53,560 nt of DNA from Lawsonella clevelandensis (GCF_003241315.1 NZ_QFOZ01000010.1:1-53560), one strand, 5' to 3'; positions 25,640 to 33,767 are shown, counted from the first letter of the stretch. The notes: a model not told the origin generated them from the sequence alone. A program made the numbers and translations.

Positions 25640-26650
25640 TCAGAAGTCCCAGTCATCGTCTTCGGTTTCTTCGGTGGTTCCCATAACGTAGGAGGAGCCG
25701 GAGCCGGAGAAGAAGTCGTGGTTTTCGTCTGCGTTGGGGCTGAGTGACGCCAGAATGATGGGGTCTACTTTTGTGTCGGTGGCGGGGAATATTCCGTCGT
25801 AGCCAAGGTTGTTGAGGGCTTTGTTGGCGTTGTAGCGGAGGAATTTTTTCACGTCGTCGGTCCAGCCGATGTCATCGTAGAGGGCTTCGGTGTACTCGAT
25901 TTCGTTGTGGTAGAGGTCGTTGAGGAGGTCGTAGGTGTGTTCCTCGAGCTCCTTCTTTTCGGCTTGTGACAGTTGGTCTTGGCTGCGCTGGTATTTGTAG
26001 CCGATGTAGTATCCGTGGACTGCTTCGTCGCGGATAATCAGCCGAATGACGTCGGCGGTGTTGGTGAGTTTGGAGTGGGCGGACCAGCGCATGGGTAGGT
26101 AGAAGCCGGAGTAGAAGAGGAATGATTCTAGGAGCGTTGAGGCGATCTTTTTTCGGAAGGGGTCTTTTCCTTCATAGAAGTCGAGAATGATGGTGGCTTT
26201 TTTCTGTAGGTGAGTGTTGTTTTCTGACCATTGGAATGCCTCGTTGATCTGGCTGGTGGAGGTGAGTGTCATGAAGATGGAACTGTAGCTTTTAGCATGT
26301 ACGGATTCCATGAAAGCAATGTTGGTGTACACGGCTTCTTCGTGTGGGGTGAGGGCGTCGGGGATGAGGGATACTGCGCCTACTGTGCCTTGAATGGTGT
26401 CGAGCATGGTGAGCCCGGTGAAAACCCGCATGGTGGTGCGTTTTTCCATGTCGTTGAGGGTTTGCCAGCTGGGGATATCGTTCGAGAGCGGGACTTTTTC
26501 GGGGAGCCAGAAGTTTCCGGTGAGGCGATCCCACACTTCTTGGTCTTTGTCGTCGATGAGGTGGTCCCAGTTGATGGCAGCGATGGGGCAAGCAGAGTCG
26601 CTGGGGCAGTCGTGTCTGTGGGCGGGGGTTGTTGTGTGCTGGGTGTTCAT
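25640..26650 (-). CDS. nrdF: Class Ib ribonucleotide reductase beta subunit
   Basis: A 336-residue dimetal-tyrosyl radical subunit that supplies the radical to NrdE. The class Ib signature INWDHLIDDKDQEVWDRL and NFWLPEKVPLSND, the metal ligands in FMESVHAKSY and RDEAVHG, and the acidic C-terminal tail ending DDDWDF (docking to NrdE) are visible. ATG 26650 follows AAAGGAC. It lies 57 bases after nrdI in the same orientation; its partner NrdE is encoded 8 kb away on the other strand. In this family NrdI helps to form the Mn(III)2-tyrosyl cofactor. Confidence 0.95.
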   Translation of the reverse strand: MNTQHTTTPAHRHDCPSDSACPIAAINWDHLIDDKDQEVWDRLTGNFWLPEKVPLSNDIPSWQTLNDMEKRTTMRVFTGLTMLDTIQGTVGAVSLIPDALTPHEEAVYTNIAFMESVHAKSYSSIFMTLTSTSQINEAFQWSENNTHLQKKATIILDFYEGKDPFRKKIASTLLESFLFYSGFYLPMRWSAHSKLTNTADVIRLIIRDEAVHGYYIGYKYQRSQDQLSQAEKKELEEHTYDLLNDLYHNEIEYTEALYDDIGWTDDVKKFLRYNANKALNNLGYDGIFPATDTKVDPIILASLSPNADENHDFFSGSGSSYVMGTTEETEDDDWDF

Positions 26651-26707
26651 AAGTGTCCTTTCGGGGTGTTGTTGGTGGTGTGGCTGGGGGCAGACAAAAC
26701 TAGGGAG

Positions 26708-27130
26708 TTAGATGTTGGGGAGGGAATCAAAAAATTCTATGAGCCCGTTGCGGACGGTGGTGACATCTTCGTCGTTGCCCATGAGTTCAAAACGGTAGAG
26801 GTGGGGGACGTGGCATTTATGGGAGATGAGGTCCCCGGCGGTGCCGTAGTCGGCGCCGAAGTTGGTGTTGCCGCCGGAGATAACTCCGCGAATAAGTGCC
26901 CGGTTGGCGGGGTCATTAAGGAAGCGAATGACCTGGATGGGGACAGGGCGAGGTTGTCCCCCGTGGATACTTACGCCACCACCGTATGTGGGGCAGATGA
27001 GGACGTATGGTTTGGTGACGGTGAGGGGTCCGTCAGTTTTTTTAATGGGAATACGCGCAGATGGTAAGCCTAGTTTGTGAACGAAATGATGAGTGTTTTC
27101 GGTGGTGCTGGAGAAATAAACGATGAGCAT
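26708..27130 (-). CDS. nrdI: Flavodoxin-like NrdI
   Basis: A 140-residue FMN protein that generates the oxidant for manganese loading of NrdF. LIVYFSSTTENTHHFVHKL is the FMN-phosphate loop, ICPTYGGG and SGGNTNFGADYG the flavin-contacting loops. ATG 27130 follows GGAGGAAG. It heads the leftward nrdI-nrdF pair, and a near-consensus iron box lies 36 bases upstream. Confidence 0.95.
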   Translation of the reverse strand: MLIVYFSSTTENTHHFVHKLGLPSARIPIKKTDGPLTVTKPYVLICPTYGGGVSIHGGQPRPVPIQVIRFLNDPANRALIRGVISGGNTNFGADYGTAGDLISHKCHVPHLYRFELMGNDEDVTTVRNGLIEFFDSLPNI

Positions 27131-27165
27131 GGGCTTCCTCCGGCGTAGGTAGAGTACTTCTTTAT

Positions 27166-27184
27166 TTAGGATAGCCTAACTAAA
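27166..27184. promoter_or_regulatory. DtxR/IdeR-type iron box upstream of nrdI
   Basis: TTAGGATAGCCTAACTAAA matches the DtxR consensus TTAGGTTAGCCTAACCTAA at 16 of 19 positions, with the central TAGCCTA intact. Placed 36 bases before nrdI it would let iron-loaded DtxR/IdeR repress nrdI-nrdF. Regulator identity is inferred from the motif. Confidence 0.7.
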
Positions 27185-27377
27185 TAATGGAGAAATGTCT
27201 GGTCCTACGCGACATTGCAAAAGCCCCCACCTGCTCTACAACATTGCAGTAAAAGCTGTTTCATAGGAGGCAGTAGCGGTGTACGTTTAGTAGAAAGTGC
27301 CCTATATCAGGGAAGTATCGTTCCTGCAGATCATGGCATTATGTGAATAACTACCACGCAACGTATGGAGATTTTTG

Positions 27378-28061
27378 ATGACGACACCTTCCGACCCGCA
27401 CAGCACTGACCACAACGCTACCGAGCACAACGCTACTGAGCAGAGCTATCCGAATTATCCAAGCTATCCCCAGCAGGACGTGAATCCGGCTGAAGCGCAG
27501 CAGGAGAAGCAAGGGTCGAAGAAGAAGCGTGTTGTGGGATACTCCGTGGGCGCGGTCATCCTGGTTGTCATTATTGTGGTGTGCGCTCTGGTGTTTGGAA
27601 AGGGAACAACGTCTGCAAAAACTGCGGATGGTCTTGCGGAGGGACTACAAGCAAATCTGCGCGATGGTACAGGCATTAGTGAGTACCTGTGCGAAGCGCC
27701 TGCCCAGCCTCTGAAGTATGGTGCTTTAACCCCCCATCTGGAAGGGGTTATGGCAGATGAGACCGAACAGTCGCAGGAATCAGCAGATTTGCAGCCCTTT
27801 ATAGATGACATGCTAAAAGCATTGTCGGATAACCCTAATGCCGAGGTAAAAGTCGCGAAGAAGGAAGACTCTAAAGCTATTATTGTCTACAACTTCCATG
27901 CCGACGATATTAAGGACAAAATTAGCGATAAGTCCCTTTCTGGAATTCACATGAGCCGTGAAGAAGGAAACCACGCCATTGAAGAGATGACAGCAGATAG
28001 GCACACCATCACCTACCATGCTGAGAAACAAGACGATAAATGGTGTGTACAGGATCGTTAG
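27378..28061 (+). CDS. Single-pass membrane protein of unknown function
   Basis: A 227-residue protein. A hydrophilic N-terminus with a short duplicated NATEHNATE stretch and a YPNYPSYP run (cytoplasmic, about 1-50) precedes one transmembrane helix (VVGYSVGAVILVVIIVVC, about 51-70) and an extracytoplasmic domain of about 150 residues that ends with WCVQDR. Two cysteines of the outer domain could pair. Such domains resemble the DUF4878-like lumazine/NTF2-type domains of corynebacterial envelope proteins, but I cannot assign the family. ATG 27378 has GGAG 7 bases upstream. Confidence 0.75.
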   Translation: MTTPSDPHSTDHNATEHNATEQSYPNYPSYPQQDVNPAEAQQEKQGSKKKRVVGYSVGAVILVVIIVVCALVFGKGTTSAKTADGLAEGLQANLRDGTGISEYLCEAPAQPLKYGALTPHLEGVMADETEQSQESADLQPFIDDMLKALSDNPNAEVKVAKKEDSKAIIVYNFHADDIKDKISDKSLSGIHMSREEGNHAIEEMTADRHTITYHAEKQDDKWCVQDR

Positions 28062-28123
28062 TCTGCTTGTGATTACCGAAGCTAAAAGCGACTAATTGGC
28101 TGTTCCTCGCTAGGATAGAACCC

Positions 28124-28678
28124 GTGACCACTGTAGAAAACGTCGTGAGCGATACCCAATGCTGCTCCGCAGAGGGAACAGAGGGGCAGGATTCTGACGT
28201 CCGCCCTTGGGTTACGTGGGTATCTTTCCTCGCCCGTCTTGTGCTCGCTGGGATTTGGATAGTATCTGGTGTCCTCAAAGCCAGTAACATGATGGAGACA
28301 CGGGTAGCTGTTCGCGCCTACCGGGTTCTACCGGAGGCAGCAGTCGCCAGTGTCGCATTCATGCTTCCGGCATTAGAGATACTGCTCGGTGTGCTCCTTC
28401 TCCTAGGCATTAAGAATAAGTGGATGGCAATTGCGTCAGCAGTCGTTTTTACTGTTTTTATTGTCATGATTGCGCAAGCATGGATACGTGGACTACAGAT
28501 TGATTGTGGATGCTTTGGAGGCGGCGGATACGACCCCCAAGCAGACCATCTCACGTATCTCTCAGAGATCGCCCGCGATCTCGCCTTTATGGTGTTCGCC
28601 GTATGGTTGGCATGCTTTCCTCACACACCACTTGCGGTGGAACCTGGAAGCCGTGCCCCGCTCCGCCGTCACCCCTAA
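28124..28678 (+). CDS. MauE/DoxX family membrane protein
   Basis: A 184-residue protein with about four transmembrane helices. RLVLAGIWIVSGVLKA and the motif DCGCFGGGG after the third helix are typical of the MauE branch, thought to help disulfide or thiol chemistry outside the membrane. The next gene, 43 bases on, encodes a membrane-anchored thioredoxin-fold protein, a pairing common in actinobacteria and consistent with a joint role in extracytoplasmic thiol oxidation. GTG 28124 follows AGGATAG. Confidence 0.8.
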   Translation: MTTVENVVSDTQCCSAEGTEGQDSDVRPWVTWVSFLARLVLAGIWIVSGVLKASNMMETRVAVRAYRVLPEAAVASVAFMLPALEILLGVLLLLGIKNKWMAIASAVVFTVFIVMIAQAWIRGLQIDCGCFGGGGYDPQADHLTYLSEIARDLAFMVFAVWLACFPHTPLAVEPGSRAPLRRHP

Positions 28679-28721
28679 CATAGCTGTGTGAGTCCGCAGC
28701 TGCACTATGAAAGGTTCCTCC

Positions 28722-29498
28722 GTGGAAAAGAAGAAAAATAAGCGTCGCGCCTCTGCTCCATCCAAGTACGTGCCCTCGACCAAGAAAAACTACGGGTGGC
28801 TATGGGGCCTCCTCGTTATTGTGGTCGTTGCCGTCATCATTGGAGTAGGCATCCACATGGGTGTCAAAAGTAAGGACGATTCCGCCGATGGTGCCGATAT
28901 CACCCTCAAAAATTCAGTAGTGAACGTTTCCGACGACTACATCGAATTCCGCTCCAAGGACGCAAAAAAGGATGCTAAAGTTGTCGAACTATTCGAGGAC
29001 CCACGCTGCCCACTCTGCTCGGAGCTAGAGAAAACATACGGTAAGCAAATGGCCGACGCCATTGAATCCAATCAGGTTATCCTGCACGTGCATCTGATGG
29101 ACTTCCTCAACCAGAGCGGTAAAACCCAGTACTCTACCCGCGCCAATGCTGCCCTGGTAACCGCAGCACTAACCGGCGACGCTGAATCCGCCTTCCGCTT
29201 CCACTCCATCCTGTGGCACACTGCCCCCGCAGAAGGCCAGGACACCGTAGAGCCCTCCGATGAGGATCTCGCAGACAAAGCAAAGCGGGCCGGCATTAAG
29301 GGCGACGCCCTCGACAAGATCAAGTCTGGCCAGTATGACACAATGCGCGCATCAAAGATGGGCAACGATAATATGAAGGACCTCGGTAAGCGCCTTGGTA
29401 AGGACTCCGGTACCCCCGCAGTCTTCACTGATGGTAAGCGAATCGATACGCAGAAATCGGACTGGGTCACTTCCCTCTACAGTGAAGAGAAGAAGTAA
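28722..29498 (+). CDS. Membrane-anchored DsbA-like thioredoxin-fold protein
   Basis: A 258-residue protein: basic N-terminus, one helix (WLWGLLVIVVVAVIIGVGI, about 26-44) and a DsbA-type domain outside the membrane. The active-site CxxC is CPLC in FEDPRCPLCSELE, and the cis-Pro loop is GTPAVFTDGKRI. It likely forms or shuffles disulfides in secreted proteins, the MauE-type neighbour perhaps recycling it. GTG 28722 is preferred because AAAGG lies upstream; ATG 28707 is in frame but without a binding site. A terminator follows. Confidence 0.85.
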   Translation: MEKKKNKRRASAPSKYVPSTKKNYGWLWGLLVIVVVAVIIGVGIHMGVKSKDDSADGADITLKNSVVNVSDDYIEFRSKDAKKDAKVVELFEDPRCPLCSELEKTYGKQMADAIESNQVILHVHLMDFLNQSGKTQYSTRANAALVTAALTGDAESAFRFHSILWHTAPAEGQDTVEPSDEDLADKAKRAGIKGDALDKIKSGQYDTMRASKMGNDNMKDLGKRLGKDSGTPAVFTDGKRIDTQKSDWVTSLYSEEKK

Positions 29499-29528
29499 AG
29501 CATAAAACGTTCCCCATAAGGACCCTTT

Positions 29529-29568
29529 GATAAGTGCCCCGAGAGAGTAATCTCGGGGCACTTATCGT
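29529..29568. terminator. Terminator of the MauE/DsbA-like operon
   Basis: A perfect 16-bp stem GATAAGTGCCCCGAGA (29529-29544) with its complement at 29551-29566, loop GAGTAA, followed by GTTC. Confidence 0.85.
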
Positions 29569-29691
29569 TCATGAGGACGTTACACAGTAGCCTTTTCATA
29601 TTTTCCCAGAACTCACACTGCAGCTATGACCAGGCGATTTGGTACCGCTGTAAAAAGTGGTGTACTTTAACTAAAGCAGCCGAAAGGCACT

Positions 29692-29764
29692 GGGGCTATG
29701 GCGCAGCTGGTAGCGCACCACACTGGCAGTGTGGGGGTCACGGGTTCGAATCCCGTTAGCTCCA
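29692..29764 (+). tRNA. tRNA-Ala(GGC)
   Basis: The acceptor GGGGCTA pairs with TAGCTCC, the anticodon stem CCACA/TGTGG encloses CTGGCAG with anticodon GGC, and the T arm is CGGGTTCGAATCCCG. CCA is not encoded. Confidence 0.95.
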
Positions 29765-29772
29765 CAGAGCAG

Positions 29773-29806
29773 AAATCCCCTGGTCGTAACTGACCAGGGG
29801 TTTTCT
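29773..29806. terminator. Terminator of tRNA-Ala, near copy of the tmRNA terminator
   Basis: CCCCTGGTC (29777-29785) pairs with GACCAGGGG (29792-29800), followed by TTTTCTTT. It shares AAATCCCCT.GTC and the downstream CTTTATTTGTGCTG with the tmRNA terminator at 24568. Confidence 0.85.
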
Positions 29807-29889
29807 TTATTTGTGCTGATGTGCTTTGGTAGGTGCGAGCGCCATAATTCTGCAGGCTGCAATTTTGAGCATTGCAGCTACTGTTGCGG

Positions 29890-30729
29890 CTAGGCGTGGA
29901 GGGTAAGACCCCAGCGTTGCATGACGGTCTGGATGGGTTGTGCAGCAACATCCGTGGCGTTTGTCGGCTGTCCCCAGGAGATAATACCTACCGCATAGGG
30001 GGTGCCCTTGATCATTACATAGACGGGATCGCCAGAGTCGCCATGGTCGACGATTCCGCGGAAATGAATGTATCCTAGGTCGTCAACACCTAGATACTGT
30101 CCGCATGATTCCCCGGTACGGTAGCCCAAATGGCAAACGGTGCGGGGATGGTTTTGTTTAAGCCATTGAACCCCATACCAGCCAGGTACTTGGTTGTGGC
30201 CAGGAAGTCGTGGATCGACGTATTGGAGAGTAGAAAGCTCGATGAGGGCGTAGTCGCCACTGCTGTTGTTGGAGAGGTTTTTCCTTTCCACCATTTGTCC
30301 GATAACTGCACTGTTCCCATTGCGGTCTCGGATGGCGAAGCGGTCATACACGCGGCCACAGTGGCCGGCAGTGAGAATAAAATAGCGTTGTTTTTGGGAG
30401 ACAATCCATCCCGTTGAACACTGTCCACCAGTGTCTATGTTAATAATCTGTCCACCTGGGACCACTTTTTCTGGATAGCTCAGCCAGTCCCAGCGCTCAC
30501 TATCGTGATAGATAGGAGCGTCCATTGCATAGGGGTTGAAGCTCGAATGCAAAGAGTTAGCAGCGGGAAGATGCGAGTACTGCCGTCCTAGTGTCGGTGC
30601 AGCACTTGGTTTACTAGATTCTATTTCTGCCGCATGCGCCAGCGCGAATGGTGAGGCTTGTGAGCTGAGGGGAAGAAGCACTGCGGCGGCAAGAGCGAGG
30701 GCAGCCGCATGGTGTTTACGCGAAGCCAC
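29890..30729 (-). CDS. Secreted S1 (trypsin-like) serine protease
   Basis: A 279-residue secreted protease, paralogue of the broken gene at 24650-25517. The Sec signal peptide has a basic start (ASRKHH), core ALALAAAVLLPLSS and a likely signal peptidase I site after ALAHA (about residue 33). The triad is His in LTAGHCGRV, Asp in GDYALIEL and Ser in HGDSGDPV. The residue two after the catalytic Ser is Asp where S1 enzymes have Gly (GDSGG in the paralogue), which may alter activity. Four cysteines suit two disulfides. ATG 30729 is used. It lies tail to tail with tRNA-Ala, as the paralogue does with tmRNA. Confidence 0.87.
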   Translation of the reverse strand: MASRKHHAAALALAAAVLLPLSSQASPFALAHAAEIESSKPSAAPTLGRQYSHLPAANSLHSSFNPYAMDAPIYHDSERWDWLSYPEKVVPGGQIINIDTGGQCSTGWIVSQKQRYFILTAGHCGRVYDRFAIRDRNGNSAVIGQMVERKNLSNNSSGDYALIELSTLQYVDPRLPGHNQVPGWYGVQWLKQNHPRTVCHLGYRTGESCGQYLGVDDLGYIHFRGIVDHGDSGDPVYVMIKGTPYAVGIISWGQPTNATDVAAQPIQTVMQRWGLTLHA

Positions 30730-30867
30730 GTTAAGGCCTTTCTACTTTTCCTCTATCCTATTGACCGTAACTGTTGGTCGCATTGTGTTGACCGTATTGT
30801 GTTGGGATATCAGCGGGCGAGAAAATTACTGTAGTCTCAGTCTAATCGGTTAGTACCCAGTAAAAGA

Positions 30868-31701
30868 CTATGAATTCCACCACGTATCGTAGGGGGCAAC
30901 AGGGGAGGTTCGCTTGTGCCGGGACCGGAGGAAGTGTGCTTCAATTGTGCCGCACGCCTGCGGGGAGGGTTTTCCGGCTACTCCTTCAAGGTAGTCGTCA
31001 ATGTCCCGGTAGGTTACTCCCAGCGCGGTTTCGTCAGGTAATGCGGGGCGATCGTCTTCAAGGTCGGCGGTGGGGACTTTTTCCCACGTTGCAGCGGGGG
31101 CACCTAGTTCTTGTAACAGTGCGGCGCCTTGTCGTTTTGTGAGCCCGCTAAGAGGGGTGAGATCTGCGCCCCCGTCACCGAATTTTGTGTAGAAACCAGT
31201 GACGGCTTCTGCCGCATGGTCAGTGCCCACAACGAGGTAGTGGCGTTGCCCAGCTACGGTGTATTGCGCCACCATGCGTTGGCGGGCTTTCACGTTGCCG
31301 CGCACAAAATCGCTAATGTCCTCGCCGCCCAGAGCTGTGGCCGCGGCGGCGACTGCAGCATCGGTAGCGTCTTTAATATTCACGGTGAGGGACACGTCGG
31401 GCTGGATGAATCGGAGGGCTAGTTGGGCGTCGTCTTCGTCTGCTTGTATGCCGTAGGGGAGACGCATGGCGATGAATTCAGCATGATAGTTTTCTTGGCG
31501 GAGTTCTTCCGCGGCGAGTTGGGTAAGGCGCCCTGCCAGGGTGGAGTCTTGGCCTCCGCTAATGCCTAGCACGTAGCCGTGTGAGCCGGTTGTGCGGGCA
31601 TAGTTTTTGAGGAAGTCGATGCGTGTGCGAATTTCTTTCGCCGGGTCAATAGTGGGTTGTACGTGGAGTTCTGCGATAATGCGGTCCCGAAGAGTGCTCA
31701 T
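30868..31701 (-). CDS. nadE: NH3-dependent NAD synthetase
   Basis: A 277-residue ATP-pyrophosphatase that amidates deaminated NAD, the last step of NAD synthesis. The P-loop SGGQDSTLAGRL (about 48-59) is intact, as are VGTDHAAEAVTGFYTKFGDGGADL and the C-terminal RSRHKR. There is no glutaminase domain, so free ammonia is the donor, as in E. coli NadE. The nicotinate salvage gene pncB is also in the window. ATG 31701 is divergent from the sugar transporter. Confidence 0.95.
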   Translation of the reverse strand: MSTLRDRIIAELHVQPTIDPAKEIRTRIDFLKNYARTTGSHGYVLGISGGQDSTLAGRLTQLAAEELRQENYHAEFIAMRLPYGIQADEDDAQLALRFIQPDVSLTVNIKDATDAAVAAAATALGGEDISDFVRGNVKARQRMVAQYTVAGQRHYLVVGTDHAAEAVTGFYTKFGDGGADLTPLSGLTKRQGAALLQELGAPAATWEKVPTADLEDDRPALPDETALGVTYRDIDDYLEGVAGKPSPQACGTIEAHFLRSRHKRTSPVAPYDTWWNS

Positions 31702-31730
31702 GAAGCTAGCTTATCCTTTTCCCCGTACGG

Positions 31731-31800
31731 CACTGTACTAGGGTGCTGTGCTGTGACACTGTACTGGGGGCGCTGTGCTGTAACACTGTACGGGGTTGTG
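31731..31800. repeat. 26-27-bp imperfect tandem repeat between nadE and the transporter
   Basis: Units begin CACTGTACTAGGG (31731), CACTGTACTGGGG (31757) and CACTGTACGGGG (31784); the first two are followed by GCTGTGCTGT. They fill the divergent promoter spacer, leaving about 35 bases to the transporter start. Confidence 0.8.
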
Positions 31801-31834
31801 TGGTGGGAGTGGGTCTGTGCACTACAATGCCATC

Positions 31835-33262
31835 ATGACTACAACTCCCACGAAGGATGCTGCAGTACCGGCGAGCGTCCAGCATAGAACGTCCAGTATT
31901 GGCTTGGTATCTGCTATTGCTGCTTTAGGCGGCATTCTTTTTGGCTATGACACCGGTGTCATGTCTGGGGCATTGCTTTTCATTAAGCCTGATTTTGACA
32001 TGTCTGCCACACAGGAGGGCGTCATCACCTCCATCTTGATGATAGGCGCTGCTCTCGGCGCGCTTTCGGGTGGTCGCCTGGCGGATGCCATTGGCCGTCG
32101 GTGGGCTGTATTTTGGGCGGGCATTCTTTTTATTGTGGCGTCTTTGGCGTGTGCTTTTTCGGGGGGTACTTCGGCGGCAGCTGCCACAGTGTGCCTCTCC
32201 ATTTCTCGTTTCTTCCTTGGTGTGGCGGTTGGTGGGGCATCCATTATTGTCCCCATGTATATTTCTGAGATTGCTCCGCAGGGTGTGCGTGGCCGGTTAG
32301 CTACGTTGAATTCGCTCATGATTGTGGTGGGCCAGCTTATTGCCTACGGGGTGAACTCGGCTTTTGCACCATCTGAGAATTGGCGTCTTATGTTGGGGCT
32401 GGGGGTAGTACCGGCAGTTGTGCTTGCTATTGGTACGTACTTTTTGCCTGATTCTCCTGTGTATTATCTGCTGCAGGATAGGCCTGATGATGCTGCGGCA
32501 GTGTTGCGCCATTTGCGGCGGGGTGATGACGCAGCCCATATTGATGAGGAGCTTGCCTCGTTGGCTGCTGCTGTTGCTGAGAAGAAAAACAAGAAGTCTG
32601 AGTGGTCTGCGTTAGGTACTCCGTGGATTAAAACTGTTATGGGTATCGCTATTGTCGTAGCGATGATCCAGCAAGTGACGGGTGTTAACGCCATTGTGTA
32701 CTATGCCCCCACCATGTTGAAGAATGTTGGGTGGACCAGCCAAAATGCGGTCTTTGGCTCTATTCTTATTGGTGTTGTGTCGGTCATATCCTGCTGGGTT
32801 GGCCTGTCCATTGTAGATAAGGTGGGGCGGCGCCCCTTGCTACTGGGTGGTTTAGCGGGCACGGCCGTTTCTCTAGTGGCGCTTACCTTGGTGTATTGGC
32901 TTGCTCCCACAGATGAGTTGTGGGCGTCTAGCCTCATGCTTGCGTTAATGGGTGTCTTTATGGTGTTCCAGCAGTCTGCGGTGTCGGTAGCGACGTGGCT
33001 GCTGGTATCTGAGCTTATTCCGTCCGCGGTGCGTGGTATTGGCATGGGCATTGCTGGTTTGGCATTGTGGCTTATGAATTTTGTGGTGGCTATGTGCTTC
33101 CCGCCGCTTTTGGAAAGTATTGGCGGCGCGTGGACGTTCTTTGTGTTTGCGGTGCTGTGTGTGCTGTCGTTTGTTTTTGTGGACAAGGTAATTCCAGAGA
33201 CGAAGAATCGGTCGCTTCCGGATATTGAGGAGGAGTTCCGTCTGCGTTATGCGGAGAAGTAG
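31835..33262 (+). CDS. Sugar porter family MFS transporter
   Basis: A 475-residue 12-helix sugar:proton symporter of the MFS sugar porter family. Diagnostic motifs: GYDTGVMSGA in helix 1, GGRLADAIGRRWA (loop 2-3), FFLGVAVGGASIIVPMYISEIAPQGVRG (split over helix 4-5), VDKVGRRPLLLGG (loop 8-9) and the ending VIPETKNRSLPDIEEEF. The substrate cannot be read; xylose, arabinose, galactose or inositol are possible. ATG 31835 is preferred to upstream starts within the repeats. No sugar-catabolic genes adjoin. Confidence 0.92.
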   Translation: MTTTPTKDAAVPASVQHRTSSIGLVSAIAALGGILFGYDTGVMSGALLFIKPDFDMSATQEGVITSILMIGAALGALSGGRLADAIGRRWAVFWAGILFIVASLACAFSGGTSAAAATVCLSISRFFLGVAVGGASIIVPMYISEIAPQGVRGRLATLNSLMIVVGQLIAYGVNSAFAPSENWRLMLGLGVVPAVVLAIGTYFLPDSPVYYLLQDRPDDAAAVLRHLRRGDDAAHIDEELASLAAAVAEKKNKKSEWSALGTPWIKTVMGIAIVVAMIQQVTGVNAIVYYAPTMLKNVGWTSQNAVFGSILIGVVSVISCWVGLSIVDKVGRRPLLLGGLAGTAVSLVALTLVYWLAPTDELWASSLMLALMGVFMVFQQSAVSVATWLLVSELIPSAVRGIGMGIAGLALWLMNFVVAMCFPPLLESIGGAWTFFVFAVLCVLSFVFVDKVIPETKNRSLPDIEEEFRLRYAEK

Positions 33263-33408
33263 GGTGTATCTGCTGCTTACTTTGGTGTAGTGGGGGAAAT
33301 CCGGTAAACTCTTTCGAGAGTGTCAGCCAGCATTGTGGTTTTCTCGCGTGCAAATCGGTTGGCAATAGACTTAACTTTATTGTGTTGGCTTAAGAAAGGA
33401 GCGTCCGC

Positions 33409-33531
33409 ATGAAGGTCCGTAATTCCCTCCGGTCGCTGAAGAACAAGCCGGGCGCTCAGATTGTGCGCCGTCATGGCAAACTTTATGTCATTAACAAGAA
33501 AGACCCTCGCTTCAAAGGTCGTCAGGGTTAA
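33409..33531 (+). CDS. rpmJ: 50S ribosomal protein L36, cysteine-free (type B) form
   Basis: A 40-residue protein, MKVRNSLRSLKNKPGAQIV and so on to DPRFKGRQG. It is the zinc-independent paralogue form (YkgO-like), lacking the CxxC...C...H of zinc-binding L36; such forms are typically derepressed by Zur under zinc shortage in actinobacteria. I see no clear Zur box. AAAGGAG precedes ATG 33409. It stands alone, followed by a terminator hairpin. Confidence 0.95.
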   Translation: MKVRNSLRSLKNKPGAQIVRRHGKLYVINKKDPRFKGRQG

Positions 33532-33544
33532 TTTGTGAAAGACG

Positions 33545-33586
33545 AAAAGTAAAGGGCATGGGTGTTTCTCATGTCCTTACTTTTTA
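33545..33586 (+). terminator. Terminator of rpmJ
   Basis: AAAAGTAAAGGGCATG pairs, with one bulge, with CATGTCCTTACTTTT, followed by T residues. Confidence 0.7.
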
Positions 33587-33598
33587 CCCATTACAGTG

Positions 33599-33614
33599 TG
33601 TGATATATATCACA
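33599..33614. promoter_or_regulatory. Perfect CRP/GlxR-type palindrome
   Basis: TGTGATATATATCACA is a full palindrome matching TGTGA-N6-TCACA, the site bound by GlxR/CRP (cAMP-responsive) in corynebacteria and mycobacteria. It lies 239 bases before nrdH and just after the rpmJ terminator, in an otherwise gene-free 321-bp spacer. Confidence 0.7.
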
Positions 33615-33751
33615 TACTAAAGTGAAAGTTTCTTGCGTCAGAATCACATCTTTGTGAGTTGAACGAACGCAAGATGTGGGTGACAGGCTCCACGCATTTC
33701 CCGTTAAATCCCAAAAAATGAGACATCGACATGGGAATTTCACTTTTGTAA

Positions 33752-33767
33752 TTCCTATATCTAGTGG
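33752..33767. promoter_or_regulatory. Possible NrdR box upstream of nrdH
   Basis: TTCCTATATCTAGTGG resembles the NrdR box consensus ACACWATATATWGTGT in its core (C-T-A-T-A-T-x-T-A-G, 9 of 10). NrdR boxes usually come in pairs and I do not find a convincing second one. Confidence 0.3.

Noticed and set aside
26231..27067. 278-codon plus-strand frame across nrdF and nrdI
   Set aside because: Gly/Val/Glu-rich antisense translation of two well-recognised genes.
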